Below are positions 26,165 to 34,795 of a stretch of 64,000 bases of DNA, piece by piece; the first letter of the stretch is position 1; the number at the start of each line of letters is the position of its first letter. Location: contig NZ_SJER01000007.1 in the NCBI RefSeq assembly GCF_004785955.1, forward strand, positions 1-64,000, read 5' to 3'. The notes below the pieces were generated by a model. The model had not been told where the DNA came from and ran no database searches. It saw nothing but the letters and a program-made list of their open reading frames with translations. The translations under genes and the position numbers were made by a program. This DNA is from Halostella litorea. Lineage in GTDB: Archaea > Halobacteriota > Halobacteria > Halobacteriales > Natronoarchaeaceae.

Positions 26165-26587
26165 TCAGGTCTCGTTGTGGCGCTCCCTGTACGTCTTCGC
26201 TGCTAAAAAGACATATAGTGCGCCGATAGCCCGAATACCCGAGCGGAATCGCTCATTCCATTCTATCGACTCCGGACGCTCGTACAGGAACGCGGTGGCA
26301 AATCTCCGATACAGATCGGGAAACAGGAGGACGATCGCGCCGAACAGGCCGGTAAGATTCATCAGCCACGCGTATGCTCGCCCGTTACGGAGGGAAATCG
26401 CAGCTATCAGAACGCCCTCCGACCGGATAGCTGGACGGACCCACCCTCTCACAGTTCCCTCACTTGGGTTCGCAATCGCGAGTTTCTCGAAGAGCCCGAC
26501 GATCTTGTCCGGGAACAGTGCTGAGATAGCGCCGAGGACACCCACGAGTGTTCGAATCATACGATATTGTACGACTGGTGCGGACAT
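26165..26587 (-). CDS. small membrane protein, function unknown
   Basis: The protein has 140 residues; the start may instead be ATG 26560 (MIRTLVGVL). Three hydrophobic segments are visible, around MIRTLVGVLGAISALF, AYAWLMNLTGLFGAIVLLF and IRAIGALYVFLA, separated by short basic loops. No family is recognised. It lies within the metal/stress island. Confidence 0.55.
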   Translation of the reverse strand: MSAPVVQYRMIRTLVGVLGAISALFPDKIVGLFEKLAIANPSEGTVRGWVRPAIRSEGVLIAAISLRNGRAYAWLMNLTGLFGAIVLLFPDLYRRFATAFLYERPESIEWNERFRSGIRAIGALYVFLAAKTYRERHNET

Positions 26588-26696
26588 AATTCCCGCTGCG
26601 ACCCTACACTAGCGAGAATAAGGGAATCCGAACAATAGCGACTTCGAATAAGGAACGACGCCCAGAGGACGCTTCTCGAATGAACGTCCCGAATAC

Positions 26697-26972
26697 TCAG
26701 GGGTTCGGGGCATACAGGGCGTAGAGAATTGACAGCATCCCGGCTGCGGTGACAACTGCTGCGACGAATCCTGCTTGGAAGATCGACACCTGGAGTATCT
26801 CGAAGAGAACTCCTTCCAGAAGTCCGCCGAGCCCGACCAGTGCGAAGCCAGCGGCGACGTACAGGAGCAACTGCGTGTGATGCCGTTGGTACCCACGATA
26901 GGCTTGGTACGCGATGACCAGCGCCAGCGCGGTCGTGAACAGCTTGCCGATGACGAATAACGTGTGTTCCAT
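26697..26972 (-). CDS. three-helix membrane protein paired with a winged-helix regulator
   Basis: The protein has 91 residues with three predicted membrane helices (about 3-25, 33-52 and 60-85; for example LFTTALALVIAYQAYRGY and LLYVAAGFALVGLGGLLEG). Its start is three bases after the stop of the winged-helix gene upstream. Such two-gene units (regulator plus small membrane protein, DUF7521-type) are common in haloarchaea. It may sense the envelope state; the function is unknown. Confidence 0.65.
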   Translation of the reverse strand: MEHTLFVIGKLFTTALALVIAYQAYRGYQRHHTQLLLYVAAGFALVGLGGLLEGVLFEILQVSIFQAGFVAAVVTAAGMLSILYALYAPNP

Positions 26973-26975
26973 GAG

Positions 26976-27326
26976 TCAGTCTCCCCGCATCTCCTCGAAG
27001 ATGGACGTGATCCGGTCGGCGGGGTCCGGCCGGACATCGATCTGGACGTCGAACCCCTCCGCTCGGAGGAGTACTTCGATGCGTTCGAGTCGTGCCTCGT
27101 ACTCGCTGTAATGTCGTCCGCCGGGATCAACGTGCGTGTACTCCTCGAGGAGGCCCTGCTCGACGAGGCGCGTGACACGGCGTGAGACGGTCGGCCGTGA
27201 CATGTCGCATTCCTCGCTGAGTTCTTTCGCGGACAGTCGGTCGGTCTTCGTAGCCACGAGGATGTCGCGGGCGTACTCGTCGTCAAGCGTGGCGAAGATG
27301 TCCGACGGGTCGGCCTCCTCAGTCAC
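26976..27326 (-). CDS. ArsR-like winged-helix regulator
   Basis: The protein has 116 residues. DIFATLDDEYARDILVATK, LSAKELSEECDMSRPTVSRRV and a wing (THVDPGGRHYSEYEARLERI) form a classic ArsR/HTH_20 winged helix. The C-terminal part repeats Arg/Asp-rich residues and ends IFEEMRGD. A TAATATA box about 26 bases upstream of the ATG implies a leaderless transcript. It is divergent from doxX, so it may control both. Confidence 0.8.
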   Translation of the reverse strand: MTEEADPSDIFATLDDEYARDILVATKTDRLSAKELSEECDMSRPTVSRRVTRLVEQGLLEEYTHVDPGGRHYSEYEARLERIEVLLRAEGFDVQIDVRPDPADRITSIFEEMRGD

Positions 27327-27349
27327 ACGTCCGTACTCGCGACAGGAGC

Positions 27350-27400
27350 GTAATATAGCCCCCCGGTTTTCTGACTCAGAACGCCGGCTCGCTATTATAT
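27350..27400. promoter_or_regulatory. divergent promoters between the ArsR-like gene and doxX
   Basis: TAATATA at about 27351-27357 reads as a minus-strand TATA box about 26 bases from the ArsR-like ATG (27326). TATTATAT at 27393-27400 is placed for a plus-strand start near 27425, 15 bases before doxX. A C-run lies between. Confidence 0.5.
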
Positions 27401-27440
27401 CGTCTTACTCCGCCTACTGATAGTTGAAGGTGCAATAATT

Positions 27441-28001
27441 ATGTCCACACTCGACTCCGGCATGAACCAGCTCGAGAGCAGAGTCGGCGGCCTGACCGTC
27501 GGCGGGAAAGTCCACAGCCTCAGCGCGTGGTTCGTACTCGCGCTCCGCCTCATGATGGGCTACGCGTTCGCGTACTCCGGGTTCACGAAGATCACCGGCG
27601 AGTTCGCCGCCGGCGGCTACCTGTCGAACGTCGCGGCGACGAACGGCAACCCGCTCGCGGGCATGTTCGCGTGGATGGGTAGCACGCCGTGGTTCGTCGA
27701 GTTCGCGAACGTCGCCGTGCCGTGGGGCGAGCTGTTCATCGGCCTCGGCCTGCTCGTCGGCGCGTTCGTCCGCCTCGCGGCGTTCTTCGGCGCGCTCATG
27801 ATGCTCATGTTCTACTTCGGGAACTGGGACATGGGTCACGGGTTCATCAACGGGGACTTCGCGTACATGCTCGTGTTCCTCGCGGTCGCCGCGTTCGCCG
27901 CGGGCCGCATCCTGGGCCTCGACCAGTACATCGAGAACTACGACGTCGGCGGCGAGACGCTCGTCGAGCGCTACCCCGCCCTCGAATACATCCTCGGCTA
28001 A
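27441..28001 (+). CDS. DoxX-family membrane protein
   Basis: The protein has 186 residues. Four membrane helices (about 28-45, 90-108, 115-132 and 140-158) carry the DoxX pattern LRLMMGYAFAYSGFTKITGEF and ELFIGLGLLVGAFVRLAAFFGALMML. DoxX/DoxD relatives act in thiosulfate oxidation or redox stress at the membrane; the role here is not fixed. Codon choice is noticeably more GC3-extreme than its neighbours, suggesting a different origin. The SHOCT gene follows 28 bases downstream. Confidence 0.8.
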   Translation: MSTLDSGMNQLESRVGGLTVGGKVHSLSAWFVLALRLMMGYAFAYSGFTKITGEFAAGGYLSNVAATNGNPLAGMFAWMGSTPWFVEFANVAVPWGELFIGLGLLVGAFVRLAAFFGALMMLMFYFGNWDMGHGFINGDFAYMLVFLAVAAFAAGRILGLDQYIENYDVGGETLVERYPALEYILG

Positions 28002-28029
28002 CCACGCCGAGACCTTTGGGAGTACAACA

Positions 28030-28425
28030 ATGCAAAATCCAATTCAAGCACGCGGGATTCGTTCTCTGGGACTCATCGTCGTCGGAGCGCTGGCTCTGGC
28101 CGTCGTCGCCGGAATGGCGCTAACACACGCGACTGTCCCAGATGCAATGATGTGGGGCTGGCACGACGGGATGTGGAACGACGGCCACATGGCCGGATGG
28201 GGTAGCTGGGGCTGGGGGATGATGCTGTTCGGTCTCCTGTGGATGGCACTCCTCGTCGCCGTCCCCCTCGGTTTCATCTACTGGCTGGGAACGCGGTCGC
28301 AATCGAACGGCCCCACTGAGGATAGCGCACTCGCCGTCCTCCAAGAGCGGTACGCCCGTGGCGAGATCGACGACGAGGAGTTTGACCGCCGTCGCGCCCG
28401 TCTCACATCAGATGATGGACGGTAA
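28030..28425 (+). CDS. SHOCT-domain membrane protein
   Basis: The protein has 131 residues. The N-terminal helix (GLIVVGALALAVVAGMAL) and a second one (MMLFGLLWMALLVAVPLGF) flank a Met/Trp/His/Gly-rich loop (WGWHDGMWNDGHMAGWGSWG), a possible copper-binding patch. The C-terminal SHOCT motif (LQERYARGEIDDEEFDRR) is a short oligomerisation-type helix pair. It resembles the 30612-30983 gene in layout. Confidence 0.75.
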   Translation: MQNPIQARGIRSLGLIVVGALALAVVAGMALTHATVPDAMMWGWHDGMWNDGHMAGWGSWGWGMMLFGLLWMALLVAVPLGFIYWLGTRSQSNGPTEDSALAVLQERYARGEIDDEEFDRRRARLTSDDGR

Positions 28426-28439
28426 CGGACGGTCGTTCC

Positions 28440-28889
28440 CTACTCGCTGACTTCGGTTTTCACGACGGTTGCCGGACGCGTCGTCAGCCGAAGGACGCGG
28501 TCGGTGACACTTCCGAGCAACGCACGATATTCGTCCGGCCGGCGTTTGGTACCGAGCACGAGGAGATCGGCGTCACAGTCGTCTGCGTGGTCCACGATGG
28601 TCTCAGCGGGGCGGCCATGTTGCATTGCCGTCTCGACATCGACATCGGTTTCTGCGGCTCGACGTCGGAGTTCGGAAAGCGTCTCCTCGCCGTGTTCTTC
28701 GAGACCGTGTTCGGGACCTTCGGCTTCGTCGACGTACTCGTCCCCGCTGTACGCAGTTACGACATCCTCGTCAACGACGTAGAGCACATAGAGGACTGCG
28801 TTGTGAGCGGCTGCGAGCTCGAGTGCATGCGTTTCAGCATCTTCAGACGCAACAGTTCCATCGGTCGACAGGAGAATTCGGTCGTACAT
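28440..28889 (-). CDS. UspA universal stress protein
   Basis: The protein has 149 residues of one UspA fold. MYDRILLSTDGT gives the first strand and ligand loop, LYVLYVVDEDVV follows, and ADLLVLGTKRR ... LLGSVTDRVLRLTTRPATVV includes the G-x2-G-x9-G-(S/T)-like nucleotide region in a weakened form. Cytoplasmic and ATP-binding in some relatives. It is convergent with the SHOCT gene. Confidence 0.85.
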   Translation of the reverse strand: MYDRILLSTDGTVASEDAETHALELAAAHNAVLYVLYVVDEDVVTAYSGDEYVDEAEGPEHGLEEHGEETLSELRRRAAETDVDVETAMQHGRPAETIVDHADDCDADLLVLGTKRRPDEYRALLGSVTDRVLRLTTRPATVVKTEVSE

Positions 28890-29044
28890 TCAGTCAGAAT
28901 TCAAAGGCGGGTATCATAAATTCGGCTTCCAATTCTCTGCGCTCAAGAGTCACGGTAGCGTGTTCAGTATGGCCGCGTCAGCGGATGTGTCCAAGCACGA
29001 CTGACGTACTCAATCGAGACTGTGAACCATCAACGAGCTGTCCG

Positions 29045-30430
29045 TCAGTGGTCGTGCCCCTCCATCACCATCGGATGCCCGGTGGCGTATTCGTCCGGGT
29101 TTTCTCCGAAGGTCTCCTTGCAGGTCTGCGAGCAGAAGTAGTACGTCTCGCCGTCGTGCGTCGCCGATGGCTCGCTGTCGTCAGTCCGCATCCCACAGAC
29201 GGGATCGCGGTACTGGCCGGGAGCACCGAGACCGCGACGATAAACATACAGCAGGAACCCGGAGAGCGCGAACGCGATGAGGTTGAGATAGAACGTGTAG
29301 TTGAGTTTGAAGTACGTCTGCTCGGTCGCCGTCTCGCCGCCCGCCAGATCCGGAACGATTCCCAGCGCGTCGAACAGCAGCTCCATGAGGAAGCCGGTGA
29401 ACGCCATCGTCACGAAAAAGACGCCGAGGATGTACAGCATGATCTTCCAGCCGTAGTACTTCCGGTAGACGTTCAGCACGGGGATCGTGATGAGGTCGGC
29501 GTAGACGAACGCGATGATCCCGGCGAAGCTGACGCCACCGCCCCACAGCGCGACGGCGAACGGGACGTTGCCCATACTGCCAACGAAACTGAGGACGGCT
29601 ATGGTGACACCCATAATTGCGTTCTCGGCGGTCACGAGCAGGCCGTCGCCCTGAATGAACAGCGTGTTCCACACCCACTGGGGGACGAAGACGATGACGA
29701 ACCCCGAGATGAGGAAGCCAGCGACGATGTCCTTCCAGATCATCGACCACTCCTTGCGGTACTGATTCCCGATTTTGTACCAGCCACCCCACGACAGCAA
29801 CTCGTCACGCCACCCGCCGCGACTCGACGTCTCCTGGCGGTAGGTCTCCATACAGCCCTCCGAGCAGAATTTGAGCGTCTCCCCACCGTCGGTCGTGAGC
29901 GTGTACTCGTCTTTGCCTTCCATCCCGCAGGTGGGGTCTTCGGTGACGCCCGCCTCACGGTCGCGCTCGTTGAGCGTCTCCCGGACCTGGTCGAAGAGAT
30001 TCTCGGGGAGCGTGAGGTGGACGATCACCGCCATCACGGCGATGAGGATGAGGCCGCCCAGCAGTTCCGCCAGGAGGAACTCCCAGCCGAGCAGAATCAG
30101 AATCATCAGCCCGAGTTCGACGATGAGATTCGTCGACGCGAACATGAACGCGAGAAAGTTGACCGCGTGCGCTCCCTTCTTGAACAGGCCCTTCCCGATA
30201 GCGACAGCGCCGAAACTGCAGCCGCTGCTCGCCGCGCCGAACGCGGTCGCCTTGGTGAGCCCACTCAGATCACCGTCGCCCAGCACCTGTGCCATTCGCT
30301 CCTTGGAGACGTAGACCTGGACGAGACTCGTGATCGTGAGACCCATAATGATCGCCCACGCCGCCGTCCAGAGGAAGCCGACACCGATTCGGAGGGCTTC
30401 GAAGATGCCCTCGACCATCGTCACCTGCAT
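29045..30430 (-). CDS. ArsP/DUF318-type permease with two YHS/TRASH metal modules
   Basis: The protein has 461 residues; ATG 30418 is an alternative start. Eight or more membrane helices are split into two halves (about 10-140 and 235-400). SGCSFGAVAIGKGLFKKGAHAVN is the Cys-containing signature of the DUF318/ArsP permease family, which exports metal(loid)s or organoarsenicals. Between the halves lies a YHS/TRASH-like block (DPTCGMEGKDEY ... KFCSEGCMETY), and a second at the C terminus (DPVCGMRTDD ... YFCSQTCKETF). Two internal metal modules are unusual. The likely function is metal efflux at the cell membrane. Confidence 0.8.
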   Translation of the reverse strand: MQVTMVEGIFEALRIGVGFLWTAAWAIIMGLTITSLVQVYVSKERMAQVLGDGDLSGLTKATAFGAASSGCSFGAVAIGKGLFKKGAHAVNFLAFMFASTNLIVELGLMILILLGWEFLLAELLGGLILIAVMAVIVHLTLPENLFDQVRETLNERDREAGVTEDPTCGMEGKDEYTLTTDGGETLKFCSEGCMETYRQETSSRGGWRDELLSWGGWYKIGNQYRKEWSMIWKDIVAGFLISGFVIVFVPQWVWNTLFIQGDGLLVTAENAIMGVTIAVLSFVGSMGNVPFAVALWGGGVSFAGIIAFVYADLITIPVLNVYRKYYGWKIMLYILGVFFVTMAFTGFLMELLFDALGIVPDLAGGETATEQTYFKLNYTFYLNLIAFALSGFLLYVYRRGLGAPGQYRDPVCGMRTDDSEPSATHDGETYYFCSQTCKETFGENPDEYATGHPMVMEGHDH

Positions 30431-30611
30431 AGATGTATCATCGTGCGGATCATCTTTTGCAGTTTTCCTTCAGATAGTTCGGGTTAGAGCCGCGGTAAGT
30501 ATGAATTCAAAAGATTAGCGGTGGGTAGAACACGCAGGTCGAAGGCACAACCGCATTGAATAGTTAGGACGTAGTATTACTTGAGACCCAAACTCACGGA
30601 GGGATTACAAT

Positions 30612-30983
30612 ATGCCGACAAATTCAGACGACACGCGACTTGTTACGCTCCTCCTCGTTATCATCGGCGCCGTATTCATCGTCCCACTGTTCTTCATGGG
30701 CTTCGGGATGATGGGGTTCGGCCCAATGATGGGCGGGATGTGGGGCGGTCACATGTGGGGTGACGGGACGATGCCTGGCTGGATGTTCATCGTCGGCATC
30801 GTGATGCAGTTACTGTTCCTCGCTGCCCTCCTCGGCGGTGGCTACCTCATCTACCGTGCGATTACGGGAAGTGAGAGTAGCTCAGACCAAGCCCTCGAGG
30901 AGCTCCGGGTCGCCTACGCCCGCGGAGAGCTGACCGACGAGGAATACGAACAGCGACGCGAGGCACTCGAACGAGATACCTGA
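30612..30983 (+). CDS. SHOCT-domain, Met/Gly-rich membrane protein
   Basis: The protein has 123 residues. Two membrane helices (about 10-28 and 60-80) flank a Met/Gly/Trp-rich loop (MMGFGPMMGGMWGGHMWGDG), reminiscent of copper-binding loops. C-terminal LEELRVAYARGELTDEEYEQRREAL is a SHOCT motif. It is a paralogue-like partner of the 28030-28425 gene, within the copper/stress island. Confidence 0.75.
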   Translation: MPTNSDDTRLVTLLLVIIGAVFIVPLFFMGFGMMGFGPMMGGMWGGHMWGDGTMPGWMFIVGIVMQLLFLAALLGGGYLIYRAITGSESSSDQALEELRVAYARGELTDEEYEQRREALERDT

Positions 30984-31003
30984 TTTCCACCCGGGAAACT
31001 TGA

Positions 31004-31648
31004 ATGATGACCGGATTCTCCGACCGCCGTCAAGAGCCAAGGCATCTGCAGCTTCCACCGTGGCTCGACCGATACACGAGGCTGGGGCTGTACGGACTAC
31101 TCGTCGGGACGGGGCTCTGTCTGGTCGCGTTCCTCACGAACCCCGTTCCTGACCCCTCGTTCCCGTGGGCGACGCTGCCCGAGGCAGTACGGCTGCCGGT
31201 TGTACAGCCCCGCATCGAGCACTGGCCAGTGACCTACACTATCGGCATCTGGCTGTGGGTTTTCTGCTTCCCCGCACTCTTCCTCGCCGGATACCGGCGA
31301 TACGGCGACAGGAGCCGTGGGGCAGCAGTATGGCTCGTCGGGTTGCCGACCCTGGCGATGCTGGGCTGGACCACGTACTGCCGGTTCTTCTGGCCGAAAC
31401 TTCATCCTCCGACTTGGAACGCCCCAGCCTACACGTTCGTTTGCTGGCTGTACTGTTCGACCTACGACGTGCTCTGGAGCAACACGGCATACACAATTGC
31501 GCTATTCGGCATCGTCACGACGCTCCTCGTCGTGCGACACCAGGATAGAGACCGATATGCCCTTCTCGGGTTCGGGTTCCTCGCACTTCCGCTCGGATTA
31601 CCAGCCCTGTACGAAGGATATCGACGGGTGACGCGAACCAGGAGCTGA
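31004..31648 (+). CDS. polytopic membrane protein, function unknown
   Basis: The protein has 214 residues with about five membrane helices, including LGLYGLLVGTGLCLVAFL, YTIGIWLWVFCFPALFLA, AVWLVGLPTLAMLGW and NTAYTIALFGIVTTLLVV. It includes several Trp/Cys/His residues (TTYCRFFWPKLHPPTWN) that might bind metal or haem. It follows the SHOCT gene by 20 bases and is probably co-transcribed. No family is recognised. Confidence 0.6.
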   Translation: MMTGFSDRRQEPRHLQLPPWLDRYTRLGLYGLLVGTGLCLVAFLTNPVPDPSFPWATLPEAVRLPVVQPRIEHWPVTYTIGIWLWVFCFPALFLAGYRRYGDRSRGAAVWLVGLPTLAMLGWTTYCRFFWPKLHPPTWNAPAYTFVCWLYCSTYDVLWSNTAYTIALFGIVTTLLVVRHQDRDRYALLGFGFLALPLGLPALYEGYRRVTRTRS

Positions 31649-31774
31649 GGGACTGTGACGGGCGGCTTTACAGCTCTGCGGGGGACATCTGTGGGTGATA
31701 ATGCGGACTGGTGATTGGCATCACTCAGTACAGCCCGAGGAAACGTTATCCGTGAGAGCCTCCTCAACACGAGT

Positions 31775-31996
31775 ATGTCGACGACCGTCTCAACACCCGA
31801 ACCAGACGAGACGTGTGCGTACTGTGAATCTCGAATCTTCGACCACGACCCCATCTGCGTCCGCGACTGCGATGATGACTGTGGCTCGCCCAAGTACTTC
31901 TGTAACTACGCCTGCCTCTCCGCATATATCGACGAAAACAACCTTACTACCGGCAATGCGTGTGAGTGGACTCCCGACGACACCAGCTGTTGCTGA
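31775..31996 (+). CDS. small cysteine-rich metal-binding protein
   Basis: The protein has 73 residues from ATG 31775. Ten cysteines are arranged as CAYC, CVRDCDDDC, FCNYAC, then a final NAC and SCC. The C-x2-C and FCxxxC pattern resembles TRASH/YHS-like zinc or copper-binding fingers. It may buffer or sense metal inside the cell. The island context supports a metal role, but the identity of the metal is unknown. Confidence 0.7.
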   Translation: MSTTVSTPEPDETCAYCESRIFDHDPICVRDCDDDCGSPKYFCNYACLSAYIDENNLTTGNACEWTPDDTSCC

Positions 31997-32024
31997 TCGG
32001 TCCGTTCGAAGCCTTCAGCGACCG

Positions 32025-34265
32025 TTATTCACGGAATCCGAGTAACCGAAGCCCGTTCAGTGAAACGAGGACGGTGGACCCCTCGTGGCCGACCACGGCC
32101 AGCGGCAGGGGGATGCCTCGCAACAGAATCGTCCCAACCATCACGGCGATCGCACCGAAGGCGATTGCGAGATTGACCGTCAACGTCCGGCGCGTCCTGC
32201 GACCGAGTCCGAGCACGTAGGGGATCTTCCCGATGTCGTCGCCCATCAAGACGACGTCAGCCGTTTCGAGGGCAACGTCGGTCCCGGCGCCACCCATCGC
32301 GATCCCGAGCGTCGCCGTCGCCAGTGCCGGTGCGTCGTTCACGCCGTCACCCACCATCGCGACGTTCTCGTATCGCTCAACCAGGTCTTCGATAGTTGCC
32401 ACCTTCTCTTCCGGCAGCAGTTCCGCCTGTACCTCGTCGATACCGACTTCGTCGGCGATCTGCTGGGCGACGCGTTCGTTGTCGCCGGTCAGCATGACGA
32501 TGTGCTCCACGCCGAGCGACCGGAGCTCATCGATCATCTCTGCAGCCCCCGGCCGGACCGTGTCGGTGAACGCAAGCCATCCCAGTACCGTGGCGTTGCC
32601 GGCGTGCTCGCGGACGACGAGGACGCTGGTCTTCCCCTCCGCCTCCAGGGTCCGAAGCCTGTCGAGACCGGGTTCGAGTCCCTCGATCGCAGCGTCTTCG
32701 AGAACCGTCTCGACGTAACTCCGATTCCCGATGTGGATGGTTCCGTCGTCGACGTCGGCGCGCACGCCTTTCCCGGCCGCCGACTGAAACCGTCGCGCGT
32801 CGGGGACGTCGAGGGCGCGGGCTTCGGCTTCCGAGACGGTCGCACGAGCCAAGTGATGCTCCGAGCGGGCCTGGACGGAGGCTACGAGCGAGAGCAGCTC
32901 GTCGGCAGTCAGCGACTCGTTCGCGAGGCCGTCCCGGACGAACACGTCCGTCAGCTGTGTCTCGCCCCGCGTGAGTGTGCCCGTCTTGTCGAACGCGACC
33001 GCGTCGATGTTCGCCGCCGCCTCAACGTGTTCGCCACCCTTGAACAGAACGCCCTGCCTCCCACCGGAGGCGATCGCCGACAGCACCGCCGCCGGCGTGG
33101 AAATGATGACCGCACACGGCGAGGCGGCGACCATCAGGGTCATCGCGCGGTAGAACGTGCTAGTGAACTCGCTTCCGAGCGCGAGCGGGATCGCGATCGC
33201 CGCAATTGTGAGCCCGAACACACCGAGGACGTACGGCTGCTCAAGGCGGTCGATGAGCCGCTGTGTCGGCGCCTTCTCGCTCTGAGCACGCTCGACCATG
33301 TGGATGAGCCGGCTGATCGCCGACTCGTGAGCCTGCCGTGTGACCTCAATCTCCAGGCTGCCACTCTCGTTGATTGTCCCGCCGAAAACTTCGTCGCCGG
33401 GCTCTTTCGGCACGGGCACTGATTCGCCAGTGAGCGACGCCTGATCGACCGTTCCCTCACCAGATGCGACGACGCCGTCGAGCGGAATCCTGTCGCCGGG
33501 ACGGACGACGAACACGTCACCCACGGCGACCTCGTCGATTGGGACGGTGACCTCCTCCCCGTCGCGTAGCACCTGCGCTTCGTCCGGTCGCATCTCGACG
33601 AGGGATTTGATCGCTCGGCGTGAGCGGCCGATCGCGTAGTGCTGGAGCGTATTCGAGAGCGAAAACAGGAAGAGGAGCATCGCGCCCTCGAACGGGGCGC
33701 CAATCGAGAGAGCACCGAGGGCAGCGACGATCATCAACAGGTCGATGTCGACCGCACGGTGGCGGAGCGTCTCGACCGCGCCTTTGAGTCCGTACCAGCC
33801 ACCGAAGACGTATGCGACGCCGTACCCTGCCCACACGAGAAGCGGTGGTCCTTCGAGCCACCCCGTCACCAAGCCGACGGCCATCCCGAGGAGGGTCAAG
33901 CCGACGAACACGACCTCCTGCCTGAGTTCCGAGCGGGTACTTACGTCATCCGTTGCTGTCTCAGATTCGTCCTGAATCGACACGTGGCGGTCGCGGACAG
34001 CGTCTCGAATCGTTTCTTCTGAGATGACGCCCCCGTCGTAGGTGATCCGGGCGTCCCCTGTTCGAAACGAGACGTCAACATCGTGGACGCCGGAGAGACG
34101 CCTGAGATGTCGTTCAAGTGCCCGTGCTCCCGCGTCGCCACGACCACCTCGTCGTTCAATATGGATCGTACACGTCGAGAGAGATGGAGATTCAGTAACA
34201 GCCACGTTCTCGGTACCTATGAGTTGGTTTGATTTCACGTTTGAGGTGGGCCCACGAGCATTCAT
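32025..34265 (-). CDS. P1B-4-type heavy-metal ATPase
   Basis: The protein has 746 residues. A degenerate HMA-like N-domain (about 30-95) lacks the C-x2-C motif. The core has SLTGES, the membrane metal motif S-P-C (382-384), DKTGT (426-430), MVGDGVND, and near the C terminus VVGHEGSTVLVSLNGLRLL. The S-P-C plus H-E-G-(G/S)-T combination marks subclass P1B-4, whose members export Co(II), Zn(II), Fe(II) or similar. It is adjacent to a UspA gene upstream and convergent with the Cys-rich protein gene. Confidence 0.9.
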   Translation of the reverse strand: MNARGPTSNVKSNQLIGTENVAVTESPSLSTCTIHIERRGGRGDAGARALERHLRRLSGVHDVDVSFRTGDARITYDGGVISEETIRDAVRDRHVSIQDESETATDDVSTRSELRQEVVFVGLTLLGMAVGLVTGWLEGPPLLVWAGYGVAYVFGGWYGLKGAVETLRHRAVDIDLLMIVAALGALSIGAPFEGAMLLFLFSLSNTLQHYAIGRSRRAIKSLVEMRPDEAQVLRDGEEVTVPIDEVAVGDVFVVRPGDRIPLDGVVASGEGTVDQASLTGESVPVPKEPGDEVFGGTINESGSLEIEVTRQAHESAISRLIHMVERAQSEKAPTQRLIDRLEQPYVLGVFGLTIAAIAIPLALGSEFTSTFYRAMTLMVAASPCAVIISTPAAVLSAIASGGRQGVLFKGGEHVEAAANIDAVAFDKTGTLTRGETQLTDVFVRDGLANESLTADELLSLVASVQARSEHHLARATVSEAEARALDVPDARRFQSAAGKGVRADVDDGTIHIGNRSYVETVLEDAAIEGLEPGLDRLRTLEAEGKTSVLVVREHAGNATVLGWLAFTDTVRPGAAEMIDELRSLGVEHIVMLTGDNERVAQQIADEVGIDEVQAELLPEEKVATIEDLVERYENVAMVGDGVNDAPALATATLGIAMGGAGTDVALETADVVLMGDDIGKIPYVLGLGRRTRRTLTVNLAIAFGAIAVMVGTILLRGIPLPLAVVGHEGSTVLVSLNGLRLLGFRE

Positions 34266-34298
34266 CCGGTCTTAATCCCGGCACACGAGTCGAGGGTT

Positions 34299-34727
34299 TC
34301 ATCCAATGATGGTTACCGGGATCTGTGCTCGGCGAGTGACTGTCTCGGCAACACTTCCGAGGAACGTCCGGTCTAGGCCTGACCGACCGTGGCTCCCCAT
34401 AACGATCTGGTCGATGCCGTTGTCGGCAGCGTAGTCGAGAATCTCACGCGCTGGTTTCCCGACTTCAGTGACAGTATCGAGCACAATATCGTGGTCCGCC
34501 GCGAGATCCGTCGCAGTCGTGTGAATCGCGGTCGCCCGCTCTTGGGCGGTATCGTACCAGTCCTCTGCGACTGGCAAGCCACCGGCCTCTACATCGATTA
34601 CCGAATCGATCGGGTTGATGACGTAAATGGTGGTAATCGTGGCGTTCGGAAAGGTCTCGAGTGCGTACATGAGTGCACGCTCGGCAAGCGGGGAGCCGTC
34701 CAAGGCGACGAGAACGTTGTCAGGCAT
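34299..34727 (-). CDS. UspA universal stress protein
   Basis: The protein has 142 residues. MPDNVLVALDGSPLAERAL, ATITTIYVINP and DQIVMGSHGRSGLDRTFLGSVAETVTRRAQIPVTII carry the full UspA ATP-binding motif G-x2-G-x9-G-(S/T). Unlike the 28440-28889 paralogue, the nucleotide motif is intact. It lies 33 bases upstream of the P1B-4 ATPase gene on the same strand. Confidence 0.9.
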   Translation of the reverse strand: MPDNVLVALDGSPLAERALMYALETFPNATITTIYVINPIDSVIDVEAGGLPVAEDWYDTAQERATAIHTTATDLAADHDIVLDTVTEVGKPAREILDYAADNGIDQIVMGSHGRSGLDRTFLGSVAETVTRRAQIPVTIIG

Positions 34728-34795
34728 ACGATAGAGTTCGAGAGATGTTGAGAAGAGTGTAGTGCCGAAAACTCGGCACCTGGGAGTACCGTTAA

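Noticed and set aside
26609-27286. 225-codon minus-strand frame over the ArsR-like and small membrane genes
   Set aside because: Ser/Arg-rich, out of frame with two recognisable genes.
28625-30487. 620-codon plus-strand frame opposite the permease
   Set aside because: Antisense of a clear permease with membrane helices and metal motifs; Arg/His-rich shadow typical of high-GC DNA.
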